Positions 15,581 through 25,003 of a stretch of DNA of 64,000 nucleotides are shown here, piece by piece. Numbering within the stretch: position 1 is the first letter of the stretch; each line of letters starts with the position of its first letter. Source of the stretch: Psychromicrobium lacuslunae (GTDB lineage: Bacteria > Actinomycetota > Actinomycetes > Actinomycetales > Micrococcaceae); NCBI RefSeq assembly GCF_000950575.1, contig NZ_CP011005.1, positions 124,001 through 188,000 of the forward strand, in the 5' to 3' direction. The notes below the pieces were generated by a model that worked only from the letters and a program-made list of their open reading frames with translations, had not been told where the DNA came from and made no database searches. The position numbers were made by a program, and so were the translations under genes.

Positions 15581-17893
15581 TCAGTGACGTCGCCGGAAGG
15601 GTCGGGACAGTGCTTCAGCCCAGCGGCGAAGTGTTGAAGCTGGCGCTAACAGCGCTTTGAAGCGTTGGCCCGGAGCCGAAATGAGTCGGAACGATTCACG
15701 GCTTCGGGCCAGCTCTGTGCTGGCTTGATTGCTAGAACTGAGATCATCGGGGCGGCCATAGCTGCTCCGCTCTACTTCACGCAGTAAGTTGGTCAGCTCA
15801 GGTCCGGGCGTGCCAGCCAGGCCCGAGTCCTTAATCCGCCTGACAAAGCGGCGAGGCGTATCGCTGCGCTCTGCAGGTAGCCCGTAATCGACGGCGGTGT
15901 CCCGCAACTCCTGCCACAGGCTCATTGGTGTGGCCAGGCGCTCACGGCGACGCCGCAATAGCAGCCGACTCAAGGCGGGGATCAGAAGTACCAGGACGAG
16001 CGCCGGCCAGATAACCCAGAGGAAATCCACCCCTTGGCTAGCTGGACTCTGGCCGATATTAGGCACCGGTGCCGCCGCGGCTGAACTGCTGGACTTGCTC
16101 GCGGTGGGGCGCGGCAGCTCATCCGGTGCAGAGTCGGTAGGCAGCGGGGCACTCGGCGGTATCGCGTAACTCGGCACTTGACCCCGCGAGGGAGTGGGTT
16201 CGAATGGCACCCAGCCCAAACCTTCGAAATATAGCTCCGGCCAAGCATGCGCGAGTCGCCCGTCGACGGTGTAGCTGCTCAGCTTCTGCCCGAGCACGTA
16301 TTGGGTGTCCCCGCTGGCCGCCCCGGGCGAGAAGCCCACCGCAATCCGGCTCGGAATGCCAGCTTCGCGGGCCATCACCGCCATCGCTGCAGAAAAATGC
16401 ACGCAATAACCGCTCTTCTGCTGCAGGAACTTAGCGAGGGCATCCATACTGCTGCCGTCGTAACCTCCGGAGACCGGGGCCTGAAGGGAATAACTGAATT
16501 CACTGCCGCGAAGATATTGCTGAATTGCCATCGCTTTGTCGTAAGGAGTCGGTTGGCGGGAGGTCAATGAAAGCGCGGTCTCTTTCACGATGCCGGGGGT
16601 GTTCTGCGGCAGGGTCATGAAGATCGGGTCGAAACCGGGCTTTGGTCGGGAGGTCGCTTTACGGAGCAACTCCGGAGTGAGTTTAGGCACGAGGCTGAGC
16701 ACGGTATAAACCTGGCCCAGGGTGTCTTGATCGATGGCCTTGATACTGAGGGTTTTGGGATCCACGTTCCAACGGCCATTCAATCCGTTGATCTGGGTCG
16801 GAAGGTAAGGTGCCGGCAACCACCTATTGGAGAAACCAATGGCATTGATTTGCGTGATATTGGTGCTGAAATCGACTCCGCTCGTGTCGAGGTCGTTAGC
16901 AATCGGCTGCTCGCTGAGCTGAATGCCGTCACCACGCTCGGTCGGCTCCCAGTTCTCACCGTCGAAGTTCTCGATCGTCACGGTGCGCAAATATGGCGGA
17001 CTCGTTGCCGAGGTGGCGTAGTTGATTTGACCGGTGCCGGAGGGGTTGCGTAGATCGCTTCCTAAAGAAAGGAACGGGCTCAATCCGGCCACTGGGCCGA
17101 AGGGGTTAAAACGAGACCCCTGAGGGAAAGTGCCAACGCTGAAGCCGGGCATCAGCATCGAGACGAGCAGCGAGAGCACTACCGTGATGGAGCCAATGCC
17201 GGCAACTTTCCCCCAGGGGATAGCTGATGCGTTATTTGCTGTCTCTGGCCGTAACCGACCACTGAGCACCAGGATCAACAAATAGCCGATGATGCCCAGC
17301 ACAAAACCGATCACCCCCAGGCTGTCGACTTTGACGATCGCTGGAATCAGTGCGATCACCAGCAGTGACAGACCACTGGTGGCGGGCATCAGCAGGCCAA
17401 CTGCGAGGATATCGGTCAAAATAGCTGCCAGGCCGATGCCTAAACAAATGACAAGTACCACACCCGGACTAGCCGGGATCGGGGCGACTCCGCGAATCAC
17501 TGCTTCGGAAGCCTCAGTAAACAGCCCGCCGAGTTGGTCGAAACTTGCCGATGTTGGGATGAACCCTAAAAAGGCGGTGCTGTTCAGGAACATCCCGCTG
17601 AGCAGCACCAGCAGCGCGGTTACCCCGAATACCGGAGCCCAGCCGCCCGGTAACCGCAAACTGCGGCTCAGCGTCATCGCGGCGAGCACAGTGGCAACGG
17701 TGAAAGTGAGGATCAATATCCAGCCACCGCTGCGTACCACCCCGGTGAGTCCGACCGCGGTGCCACAGCAGGCAAAGCAGATGGCAGCCGCCATCTTCCA
17801 TGGCGCAGAACCCACCTTTTCGCGCCGCTTTTTCGGCGGCTTTGGCTGCTTTGAACCGGTCTCGGCAGGCGTGCGGCTCATCGTGGCGGTCAT
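15581..17893 (-). CDS. TgpA-type membrane transglutaminase (DUF3488 and transglutaminase-like domains)
   Basis: The 770-residue protein has six to seven membrane helices in the first 240 residues, then a large extracytoplasmic transglutaminase-like domain, a Ser/Ala/Pro-rich linker, another helix (WVIWPALVLVLLIPA) and a cytosolic tail with a DUF4129-like region. The catalytic Cys is in KSGYCVHFSAAMA (about residue 497) and the His in GRLAHAWPELYFEGLGW. It is the last gene of the moxR-DUF58-tgpA operon and overlaps the DUF58 gene by ATGA, indicating translational coupling. The operon type is linked to maturation of surface proteins or complexes in other bacteria; its substrate here is unknown. 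Confidence 0.92.
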   Translation of the reverse strand: MTATMSRTPAETGSKQPKPPKKRREKVGSAPWKMAAAICFACCGTAVGLTGVVRSGGWILILTFTVATVLAAMTLSRSLRLPGGWAPVFGVTALLVLLSGMFLNSTAFLGFIPTSASFDQLGGLFTEASEAVIRGVAPIPASPGVVLVICLGIGLAAILTDILAVGLLMPATSGLSLLVIALIPAIVKVDSLGVIGFVLGIIGYLLILVLSGRLRPETANNASAIPWGKVAGIGSITVVLSLLVSMLMPGFSVGTFPQGSRFNPFGPVAGLSPFLSLGSDLRNPSGTGQINYATSATSPPYLRTVTIENFDGENWEPTERGDGIQLSEQPIANDLDTSGVDFSTNITQINAIGFSNRWLPAPYLPTQINGLNGRWNVDPKTLSIKAIDQDTLGQVYTVLSLVPKLTPELLRKATSRPKPGFDPIFMTLPQNTPGIVKETALSLTSRQPTPYDKAMAIQQYLRGSEFSYSLQAPVSGGYDGSSMDALAKFLQQKSGYCVHFSAAMAVMAREAGIPSRIAVGFSPGAASGDTQYVLGQKLSSYTVDGRLAHAWPELYFEGLGWVPFEPTPSRGQVPSYAIPPSAPLPTDSAPDELPRPTASKSSSSAAAAPVPNIGQSPASQGVDFLWVIWPALVLVLLIPALSRLLLRRRRERLATPMSLWQELRDTAVDYGLPAERSDTPRRFVRRIKDSGLAGTPGPELTNLLREVERSSYGRPDDLSSSNQASTELARSRESFRLISAPGQRFKALLAPASTLRRWAEALSRPFRRRH

Positions 17894-19251
17894 CGCTGAC
17901 CAGCCCTGCTACTGTCCTGAAGCCCAGGCTCGTCGGCGGGCTCTGAATCGAAATTACGCCAGACTTCGGCGAGTGAACTATCTGCATCGCTCACCGCGAC
18001 CTGCCAGCCACCACGTCGAAGCACAGCTGCGGCTTCCTCAGCTCGGCTCGGTTGGGCGGTAGAAATGATCGCCAGCGCGGCGGTGTTGCCCTCTGCAGCA
18101 GCCGCTAAACTCAGTGCCTCGGAGACCGAGATATCACCCAAAAAGGCGATCAGCGGTCCACGCTGCCGGCTGAGCGAGAGCCGGTCGAAGAGTTTCTCGT
18201 TAAATGGCGTGAGATTGCTGGTCTCTTCAAGCTCGATGGCAGCCAAAGCTTCGGCGATGCTGGCTAGGCCGGCGTTGCCAGCATATTCTTCAGTCATTGG
18301 TTCGGGGGAGGAGCGGGAAGTGCTCAGTCCAGGCCTGGCGAAAATATCGAGTAAGCGCAGATCGTAATTGTGCTCAATGAGGTGCGTGGCGATCGACATA
18401 ATCGCAATCACTGCCCACTCAAAGCGATTTGAGCTGCGCAAATTCGCCTCGCTTTCCGCTCTCCGGTGCGGGCTCGCACTATTCTGCTCAAAGCTGGACG
18501 AGCGCTGATCGATCAGCAGTACCGCTTCCGGGGTGGTGACCGACTCCTCTTGTCGCACCATCAGCTGCCCATGTCGCGCGGTGGCTGGCCAATGAACCCG
18601 GCGCATTGGATCGCCGTGCCGATACTCTCTGGTCATCACATCATCGTCACTGGGATTTGCCTGTTGTCGAGTGGCGCTAGAACCGTCGGTGCCGCGGGCC
18701 CCGGAGAGACGATTGAACGGTAACTCAATGGCTCGTGGAGTCACCGTCAATGTGTCGGTGCCGTGCAGTGATTGCAGGTGCTGACTCAGACCAAAAGCAT
18801 CGCCCAACTGGGCGCTTACCGGGCCGATGGAATACTGTCCCCGATGGTTGGAGCGCAAGTGATACTGATACCGTGAGCCCTGCACGCCGACGTCGAGAGT
18901 GGTCTGTACCCGTCCCGGATAGCTGAACTCCGGTGAGCGTCCGAAGCTTTGCGGCAGAGCCTCCCGCATTTTCACCCGGGAACCCAATTTGCTGCTGCCA
19001 CCGACGGCTAGGTCGACTGTGGTGGTCATTCCGGTTTCCAGCACTGCTGGGCTGAACTCGCGATGCACACTGAATCGCGGTGCCACAAAGCGGATCCCCA
19101 ACGCAGCCAGCAACGGCAACAGCACAAGGAATAAGCCGAGGGTTAGCAGATCTTTCCGGCCCATGATTTGAGCCAACAAGATCGCGAAGAAGCCAGCGCC
19201 CAGCATTCCCCAGCCACGGGTGGTGAGGAATCGGACGCCGGTGAAGTTCAT
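17890..19251 (-). CDS. DUF58 domain-containing protein
   Basis: The 453-residue protein has two N-terminal membrane helices (TRGWGMLGAGFFAILLAQIMG and a second near residues 38-55) followed by a von Willebrand A-like DUF58 domain. The family block REYRHGDPMRRVHWPATARHGQLMVRQEE is fully conserved. It works with the MoxR ATPase upstream and the transglutaminase downstream; the genes are separated by 2 bases and overlapping by 4 bases respectively. Exact role unknown. Confidence 0.9.
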   Translation of the reverse strand: MNFTGVRFLTTRGWGMLGAGFFAILLAQIMGRKDLLTLGLFLVLLPLLAALGIRFVAPRFSVHREFSPAVLETGMTTTVDLAVGGSSKLGSRVKMREALPQSFGRSPEFSYPGRVQTTLDVGVQGSRYQYHLRSNHRGQYSIGPVSAQLGDAFGLSQHLQSLHGTDTLTVTPRAIELPFNRLSGARGTDGSSATRQQANPSDDDVMTREYRHGDPMRRVHWPATARHGQLMVRQEESVTTPEAVLLIDQRSSSFEQNSASPHRRAESEANLRSSNRFEWAVIAIMSIATHLIEHNYDLRLLDIFARPGLSTSRSSPEPMTEEYAGNAGLASIAEALAAIELEETSNLTPFNEKLFDRLSLSRQRGPLIAFLGDISVSEALSLAAAAEGNTAALAIISTAQPSRAEEAAAVLRRGGWQVAVSDADSSLAEVWRNFDSEPADEPGLQDSSRAGQR

Positions 19252-19253
19252 CC

Positions 19254-20276
19254 CTAGCCTCGGGCTGCGGTGTGTTGCGGAACGGGTAACTTGGCAAGTA
19301 TCGAGGTAATCAGGCCAGCTGAGGTTTCACCCGCGCCGATAGCTCTGCGGTCCAGGATGATACGGTGCGAAAGCACCGGGGCGGCAATGGCTGAAACATC
19401 GTCTGGCAACACAAAATCCCGCTGTGCTAAAGCGGCGGTAGCCTTGGCTGCCCTGAGCAATTGCAGCAGGGCTCTGGGGGAAGCACCGAGCCTGATTTGG
19501 GCATGTTCGCGAGTGCTTTGCCCAAGCGAAACCAGGTATTCCTTCACCGCTGCAGAGACATAAACCTCTTGCACGGTCTTGATCATCGCGGCGATATTTG
19601 CCGCGCTGGCCACTGGGCGGACTTGCTGCAGGGGTGAAATCGATTGATGGGTTTCCAACATTTCAATTTCTGCATTGGCATCAGGGTAGCCCATTGAGAT
19701 TCTGGCCATAAAGCGATCACGTTGCGCCTCTGGCAACGGATAGGTGCCTTCCATCTCGATCGGGTTCTGGGTAGCGATCACCATAAAGGGCTCGGCGAGC
19801 GGATAGGACTTCCCATCAACGGTTACCTGATGTTCCTCCATACATTCCAGGAGCGCCGACTGGGTCTTAGCCGACGCCCTATTGATCTCGTCTCCGATCA
19901 CAATATTCGCAAATACCGCGCCTGGCCGGAACTCAAAATCATGCGAAGCCTGGCTGAAAATGGACACGCCGGTGACATCCGAAGGCAGCAGGTCCGGGGT
20001 GAACTGAATCCTGCTTACCGAGCAGTCAATCGCCCGGGCGAGAGTCTTCGCCAGCATGGTCTTACCGACGCCAGGTACGTCCTCCAAGAGCAAGTGGCCC
20101 TGTGCTAAAAGCACCGTGAGAGCTAGTTTGGAGGCTTCCGCTTTACCGTCCATTACGATATTGATTTCATTCAGAATGCCGGTGCTGAATTGCTCAAACT
20201 GCTCGGCGGGCAAGCCGCCACCCGGAGCCTTTCCGACATCTCGTGACTGCTCGGTATGGAATTGCGGTTGGCTCAC
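19254..20276 (-). CDS. moxR: MoxR family AAA+ ATPase
   Basis: The 340-residue AAA+ protein is a chaperone-like ATPase for the metal-ion-dependent or membrane partners encoded beside it. Walker A reads EDVPGVGKTMLAKTLA; Walker B lies in VIGDEINRASAKTQSALLECMEE, and sensor 1 in VIATQNPIEMEGTYPLPEAQRDRF. It is the first gene of the operon with DUF58 and TgpA genes. The GTG start at 20276 follows GGGGAGA by four to five bases. Confidence 0.94.
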   Translation of the reverse strand: MSQPQFHTEQSRDVGKAPGGGLPAEQFEQFSTGILNEINIVMDGKAEASKLALTVLLAQGHLLLEDVPGVGKTMLAKTLARAIDCSVSRIQFTPDLLPSDVTGVSIFSQASHDFEFRPGAVFANIVIGDEINRASAKTQSALLECMEEHQVTVDGKSYPLAEPFMVIATQNPIEMEGTYPLPEAQRDRFMARISMGYPDANAEIEMLETHQSISPLQQVRPVASAANIAAMIKTVQEVYVSAAVKEYLVSLGQSTREHAQIRLGASPRALLQLLRAAKATAALAQRDFVLPDDVSAIAAPVLSHRIILDRRAIGAGETSAGLITSILAKLPVPQHTAARG

Positions 20277-20364
20277 TGAATCTCCCCACGTTGATCCGCT
20301 CTGAAGACCGGTGTGATCAAGGTTACTATCTTGTTCCGACTGCCGTGTAGTTGCTCTGCCTGAT

Positions 20365-20370
20365 TAGAGT
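20365..20370 (+). promoter_or_regulatory. -10 box of leaderless tatD gene
   Basis: TAGAGT is followed by seven bases and ATG 20378. The match excludes the upstream in-frame TTG at 20351, which lies before the box. Confidence 0.55.
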
Positions 20371-20377
20371 GGATGAT

Positions 20378-21313
20378 ATGAGTTTTGAGGTGCCTCCGGC
20401 CTACCGGTCACAATCGGAAAACCTAAGCGCAGACGTGCCGGGCCCGGCACGAACTGCGCAGGATGAGTCAGGGCGTCGGCGCAAGCTCGACTATCCGCCC
20501 GCTCCGGAACCGCTACCCGAGACCGTGATCGACAATCACACCCATCTGGACTTCCGCGATGGCCTAGTCGAAGTTTCGGTGGCACAGGCGCTCGACGCTG
20601 CCGCCGAGGTGGGCGTGCAGGGGGCTGTTCAGGTCGCCTTCGACCTGCCTTCCGCCCGGTTCACCGTTGCCGCTGTTGAGGCTGACGTCAGGCTGCTTGG
20701 CGCCATTGCGATTCATCCTAACGATGCTCCGCTGCTCGCCGCGGAAGATGGCCTGGAGGCGGCCTTGGCTGAACTTGCTGAGTTGGCCGCGCATCCTCGG
20801 GTGCGGGCGATCGGCGAGACCGGCTTGGATTATTTTCGAACCGATATCACTGGTCAGGCCCATCAGCACTACTCCTTCCGACGCCATATCGAGCTGGCGA
20901 AACGGCTCGGCCTGGCTCTGCAGATTCATGATCGTGATGCCCATCATGATGTGGTGCGGATCCTGCTTGAAGAAGGCGCTCCGGAGAAAGTGGTGTTCCA
21001 CTGTTTTTCCGGTGACGCTGAGCTGGCCAGAATCTGCAACGAGCATGGCTGGTATATGTCCTTCGCTGGCACGGTGACCTTTAAAAACGCCGAACCATTG
21101 CGAGCGGCCTTGCGTGTTGCGGAGAGATCATTACTGCTGGTGGAGACGGACGCCCCATTTTTGACCCCGCACCCTTTCCGAGGCCAGCCCAACGCCAGCT
21201 ACTTGGTGCCTTATACGGTTCGTGCAATGAGTGAAGTGCTCTCCGCTGACCTTGCTGGGCTCTGTCTGAGGCTACGCGAAAACACTGAGGCTGTTTACGG
21301 TTCTTGGGCCTGA
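20378..21313 (+). CDS. tatD: TatD family metal-dependent hydrolase
   Basis: The 311-residue protein is a TIM-barrel metallohydrolase; TatD relatives are 3'-5' DNases. Metal ligands are in VIDNHTHLDF (HxH), GETGLDYFR, IHDRDAH, VFHCFSG and the aspartate of VETDAPFLTPHPFRG. The N-terminal 45 residues are a hydrophilic extension beyond the catalytic domain. The tatD-rpfB-rsmA-ispE order matches Rv1008-Rv1011. Start at ATG 20378 is chosen from the adjacent -10 box. Confidence 0.93.
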   Translation: MSFEVPPAYRSQSENLSADVPGPARTAQDESGRRRKLDYPPAPEPLPETVIDNHTHLDFRDGLVEVSVAQALDAAAEVGVQGAVQVAFDLPSARFTVAAVEADVRLLGAIAIHPNDAPLLAAEDGLEAALAELAELAAHPRVRAIGETGLDYFRTDITGQAHQHYSFRRHIELAKRLGLALQIHDRDAHHDVVRILLEEGAPEKVVFHCFSGDAELARICNEHGWYMSFAGTVTFKNAEPLRAALRVAERSLLLVETDAPFLTPHPFRGQPNASYLVPYTVRAMSEVLSADLAGLCLRLRENTEAVYGSWA

Positions 21314-21344
21314 ATCGCACCGTCGTCGAACCAAAAAGTGTTAT

Positions 21345-21370
21345 AGATCACACCGTTTTGTGATTTTTCT
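21345..21370 (+). terminator. Probable intrinsic terminator after tatD
   Basis: A short stem AGATCACA/TGTGATTT (21345-21352 region with 21359-21366; one G-T pair) around a CCGTTT loop runs into TTTTCTT. It lies 30 bases past the tatD stop and abuts the -35 box proposed for rpfB. Confidence 0.55.
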
Positions 21371-21399
21371 TGGAAGATAGGTAACAGTTCGGTTACAGT
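21370..21399 (+). promoter_or_regulatory. Promoter and inverted-repeat operator of rpfB
   Basis: TTGGAA (21370-21375) and TACAGT (21394-21399) are 18 bases apart. The inverted repeat GTAAC-N6-GTTAC (21381-21396) covers the spacer and runs into the -10 box, so a dimeric regulator bound there should block the promoter. MtrA-type response regulators bind GTAAC half-sites and control cell-wall hydrolase genes in Actinobacteria, but those are usually direct repeats; the regulator is unproven. Confidence 0.55.
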
Positions 21400-21404
21400 A
21401 GAGT

Positions 21405-22818
<1,414 letters not shown>

Positions 22819-22837
22819 TCCCTGACTGTTTTCCTGG

Positions 22838-22881
22838 CCTTGGCACCGGTTTCTTTCGAGAGTCCGGTGCCAAGGTGTTTT
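22838..22881 (+). terminator. Intrinsic terminator after rpfB
   Basis: A 12-bp stem CCTTGGCACCGG/CCGGTGCCAAGG with a 14-base loop is followed by TGTTTT. It separates rpfB from the leaderless rsmA promoter. Confidence 0.8.
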
Positions 22882-22995
22882 AACCCTTTGGCACCGCCAG
22901 TTCTGAGCTTGGCACTATCCAGCTGGTCGCCGCTAGCTGCCCGGGGAGCGGGAGAGTCCACTGCGAGCGCTGCGGTGTTCTGTGCGGCCGCCGGA

Positions 22996-23001
22996 TAGAC
23001 T
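22996..23001 (+). promoter_or_regulatory. -10 box of leaderless rsmA gene
   Basis: TAGACT, six bases, GTG at 23008; no Shine-Dalgarno sequence upstream. Confidence 0.6.
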
Positions 23002-23007
23002 GCTCAG

Positions 23008-23898
23008 GTGAATCTGCCGCCGTCAAACTCTGCTCTGCCGTTATTAGGTGCTACCGAGATACGCCGATTAGCCGCAGAGTTAGACGTGCGTCCAACCAAA
23101 ACACTCGGCCAGAACTTTGTCATTGACGGCAATACGATTCGCCGAATTGTCGGAGTCGCCGAGCTGCAGGAGACCGAGACGGTCCTGGAGGTCGGGCCGG
23201 GCCTGGGCTCGCTGACACTTGGCCTGCTGGACGCCGCTGCGCAAGTGGTGGCAATTGAAATCGATACTAAACTCGCCGAACGGCTGCCGCAGACGATCAA
23301 GGAATTCCGGCCAGAGCGTGCCGACTCATTACACGTGGTCGCTGCCGATGCGCTCAAGGTGACGGAGCTGCCGCTTAAACCCACCGCCTTGGTAGCGAAC
23401 TTGCCGTATAACGTCGCGGTACCCGTGGTGCTGCATTTACTGGAACACTTCCCCTCGCTCAAGCATGGTCTGGTGATGGTGCAGGATGAGGTGGCCGATC
23501 GTCTGGCCGCGACCCCCGGCAATAAGATCTACGGGGTACCCTCGGTAAAGGCCGCCTGGTACGCCGCGGTACGCAAGGCCGGGGTGATCGGCATGAACGT
23601 GTTCTGGCCGGCGCCGAAAATCTCTTCCGGTTTGGTGGAATTCGTGCGTCGCGAACCTCCGCAAACAACAGCCAGCAGGGAGCAAGTCTTCGCGGTGATT
23701 GATGCCGCCTTTGCGCAACGCCGCAAGACTTTGCGGGCTGCCCTGGCCGACTGGGCGGGCAGCGGAGCGGTGGCTGAGCAGATCATCCTGGCCGCCGGGG
23801 TTGACCCGGTGGCTCGCGGAGAGGTGCTCGATGTGGCGGCTTTTGCCAGTATCGCAGCCGCCAAGAAGAGCTTTGAAACCAAGAAAAGTTCTGAATAG
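23008..23898 (+). CDS. rsmA: 16S rRNA (adenine(1518)/(1519)-N6)-dimethyltransferase
   Basis: RsmA (KsgA) dimethylates A1518 and A1519 late in 30S assembly. The 296-residue protein shows [18 protein letters not shown] (N-terminal motif), the SAM loop [27 protein letters not shown], and the catalytic [11 protein letters not shown] (NLPY). The next gene, ispE, lies 75 bases downstream with its own -10 box. The GTG start is fixed by the upstream TAGACT. Confidence 0.96.
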   Translation: MNLPPSNSALPLLGATEIRRLAAELDVRPTKTLGQNFVIDGNTIRRIVGVAELQETETVLEVGPGLGSLTLGLLDAAAQVVAIEIDTKLAERLPQTIKEFRPERADSLHVVAADALKVTELPLKPTALVANLPYNVAVPVVLHLLEHFPSLKHGLVMVQDEVADRLAATPGNKIYGVPSVKAAWYAAVRKAGVIGMNVFWPAPKISSGLVEFVRREPPQTTASREQVFAVIDAAFAQRRKTLRAALADWAGSGAVAEQIILAAGVDPVARGEVLDVAAFASIAAAKKSFETKKSSE

Positions 23899-23961
23899 GC
23901 CACAAGCAAGGCTGAACGATTGGCGCTGAGTCGCGAAACAGATTTATTACCCGGCCGTTGA

Positions 23962-23967
23962 TAGGTT
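23962..23967 (+). promoter_or_regulatory. -10 box of leaderless ispE gene
   Basis: TAGGTT, six bases (AGGGAG), ATG 23974. The purine tract touches the ATG and is too close to act as a normal Shine-Dalgarno site. Confidence 0.5.
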
Positions 23968-23973
23968 AGGGAG

Positions 23974-24939
23974 ATGACGCCTTCACGCGCCACCCCTGAG
24001 GCTGGCTCAGCCCGTTCCCGGACAGTCAGAGTAAAAGCTCCGGGAAAAATTAATGTTTCCTTTTCGGTAGGGCCGCTGCGCCCGGATGGCTATCACTCGG
24101 TGGCCAGCGTCTACCTGGCGGTGTCCTTATACGAAGAGGTGGCCGCGAGCACCACCAACGACGGTGAGATCACGGTGTCCCTGCGTAAGGGATCACTCGC
24201 CCAGGAGATGCCACTCGACGAGAGCAATCTAGCGGTTCGGGCGGCCCGGCTAATGGCTGAACTCAGCGAGCAACCCAGTGGAGTGCACCTAGAGATCACC
24301 AAACGAGTACCGATAGCCGGGGGCATGGGGGGCGGCTCGGCCGATGCAGCAGCCACCCTGCTGGCTTGTGATGCGCTCTGGAACGCCGGGCTGTCGCGAG
24401 AGGAACTTGCGCATCTGGCTGCCGAGCTGGGTGCCGATGTGCCTTTTTCGCTGCTCGGCGGGGCGGCGATTGGCTTGGGAGTCGGCGATCAGCTCACTCC
24501 CGCATTGGCGCCGAACCCGCTACATTGGACGCTGGTCCTGCCGGATTTCGGCCTCTCCACACCGACGGTTTTTGCCGCTCTGGACCGGATCCGGATTGCG
24601 AGTGGTTTTGAACCAGCAGAACCCGAGCAAATTGACCCGGCGGTGTTGCGGGCTTTGCGTGCCGGGGACGCTGAGGCGCTTGCCGACACCCTGCATAACG
24701 ATCTGCAGCCTGCGGCAACCAGGCTGGCCCCACAACTGGTGGACGTCTTGGAGCAGGGCAGCGAATACGGTGCCCTGTCGACGATTGTCTCCGGCTCCGG
24801 GCCGACCGTGGCGATGTTGGCCTCCTCGGAAAGCCATGCCCTTGAACTGGTCGATCGCCTGGCTGAGGCGGGACAGCATGCCTTGGCTGTGCACTCGCCG
24901 GTCCATGGTGCGAAAATTGTCTCGGACCTTATTCATTAG
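23974..24939 (+). CDS. ispE: 4-(cytidine 5'-diphospho)-2-C-methyl-D-erythritol kinase
   Basis: This GHMP kinase of the non-mevalonate isoprenoid pathway phosphorylates CDP-methylerythritol. The 321-residue protein shows VKAPGKINVSFSVGPLRPDGYHSV (substrate site), the ATP loop VPIAGGMGGGSADAAA and the C-terminal VSGSGPTVAML motif. It follows rsmA as in M. tuberculosis and precedes the ABC-F gene. The ATG is placed by the -10 box six bases upstream. Confidence 0.95.
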   Translation: MTPSRATPEAGSARSRTVRVKAPGKINVSFSVGPLRPDGYHSVASVYLAVSLYEEVAASTTNDGEITVSLRKGSLAQEMPLDESNLAVRAARLMAELSEQPSGVHLEITKRVPIAGGMGGGSADAAATLLACDALWNAGLSREELAHLAAELGADVPFSLLGGAAIGLGVGDQLTPALAPNPLHWTLVLPDFGLSTPTVFAALDRIRIASGFEPAEPEQIDPAVLRALRAGDAEALADTLHNDLQPAATRLAPQLVDVLEQGSEYGALSTIVSGSGPTVAMLASSESHALELVDRLAEAGQHALAVHSPVHGAKIVSDLIH

Positions 24940-25003
24940 GGTTCATGAGAAGTCACAATTTCTACTCAGTAGTTTTACTTGAGTTTTATTTAGACAGGAT
25001 GAT

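Noticed and set aside
24991-24996. TAGACA as a leaderless -10 box for the ABC-F gene
   Set aside because: The start codon is TTG, which is rarely used in leaderless transcripts, and the box lacks the final T; left as a remark only.
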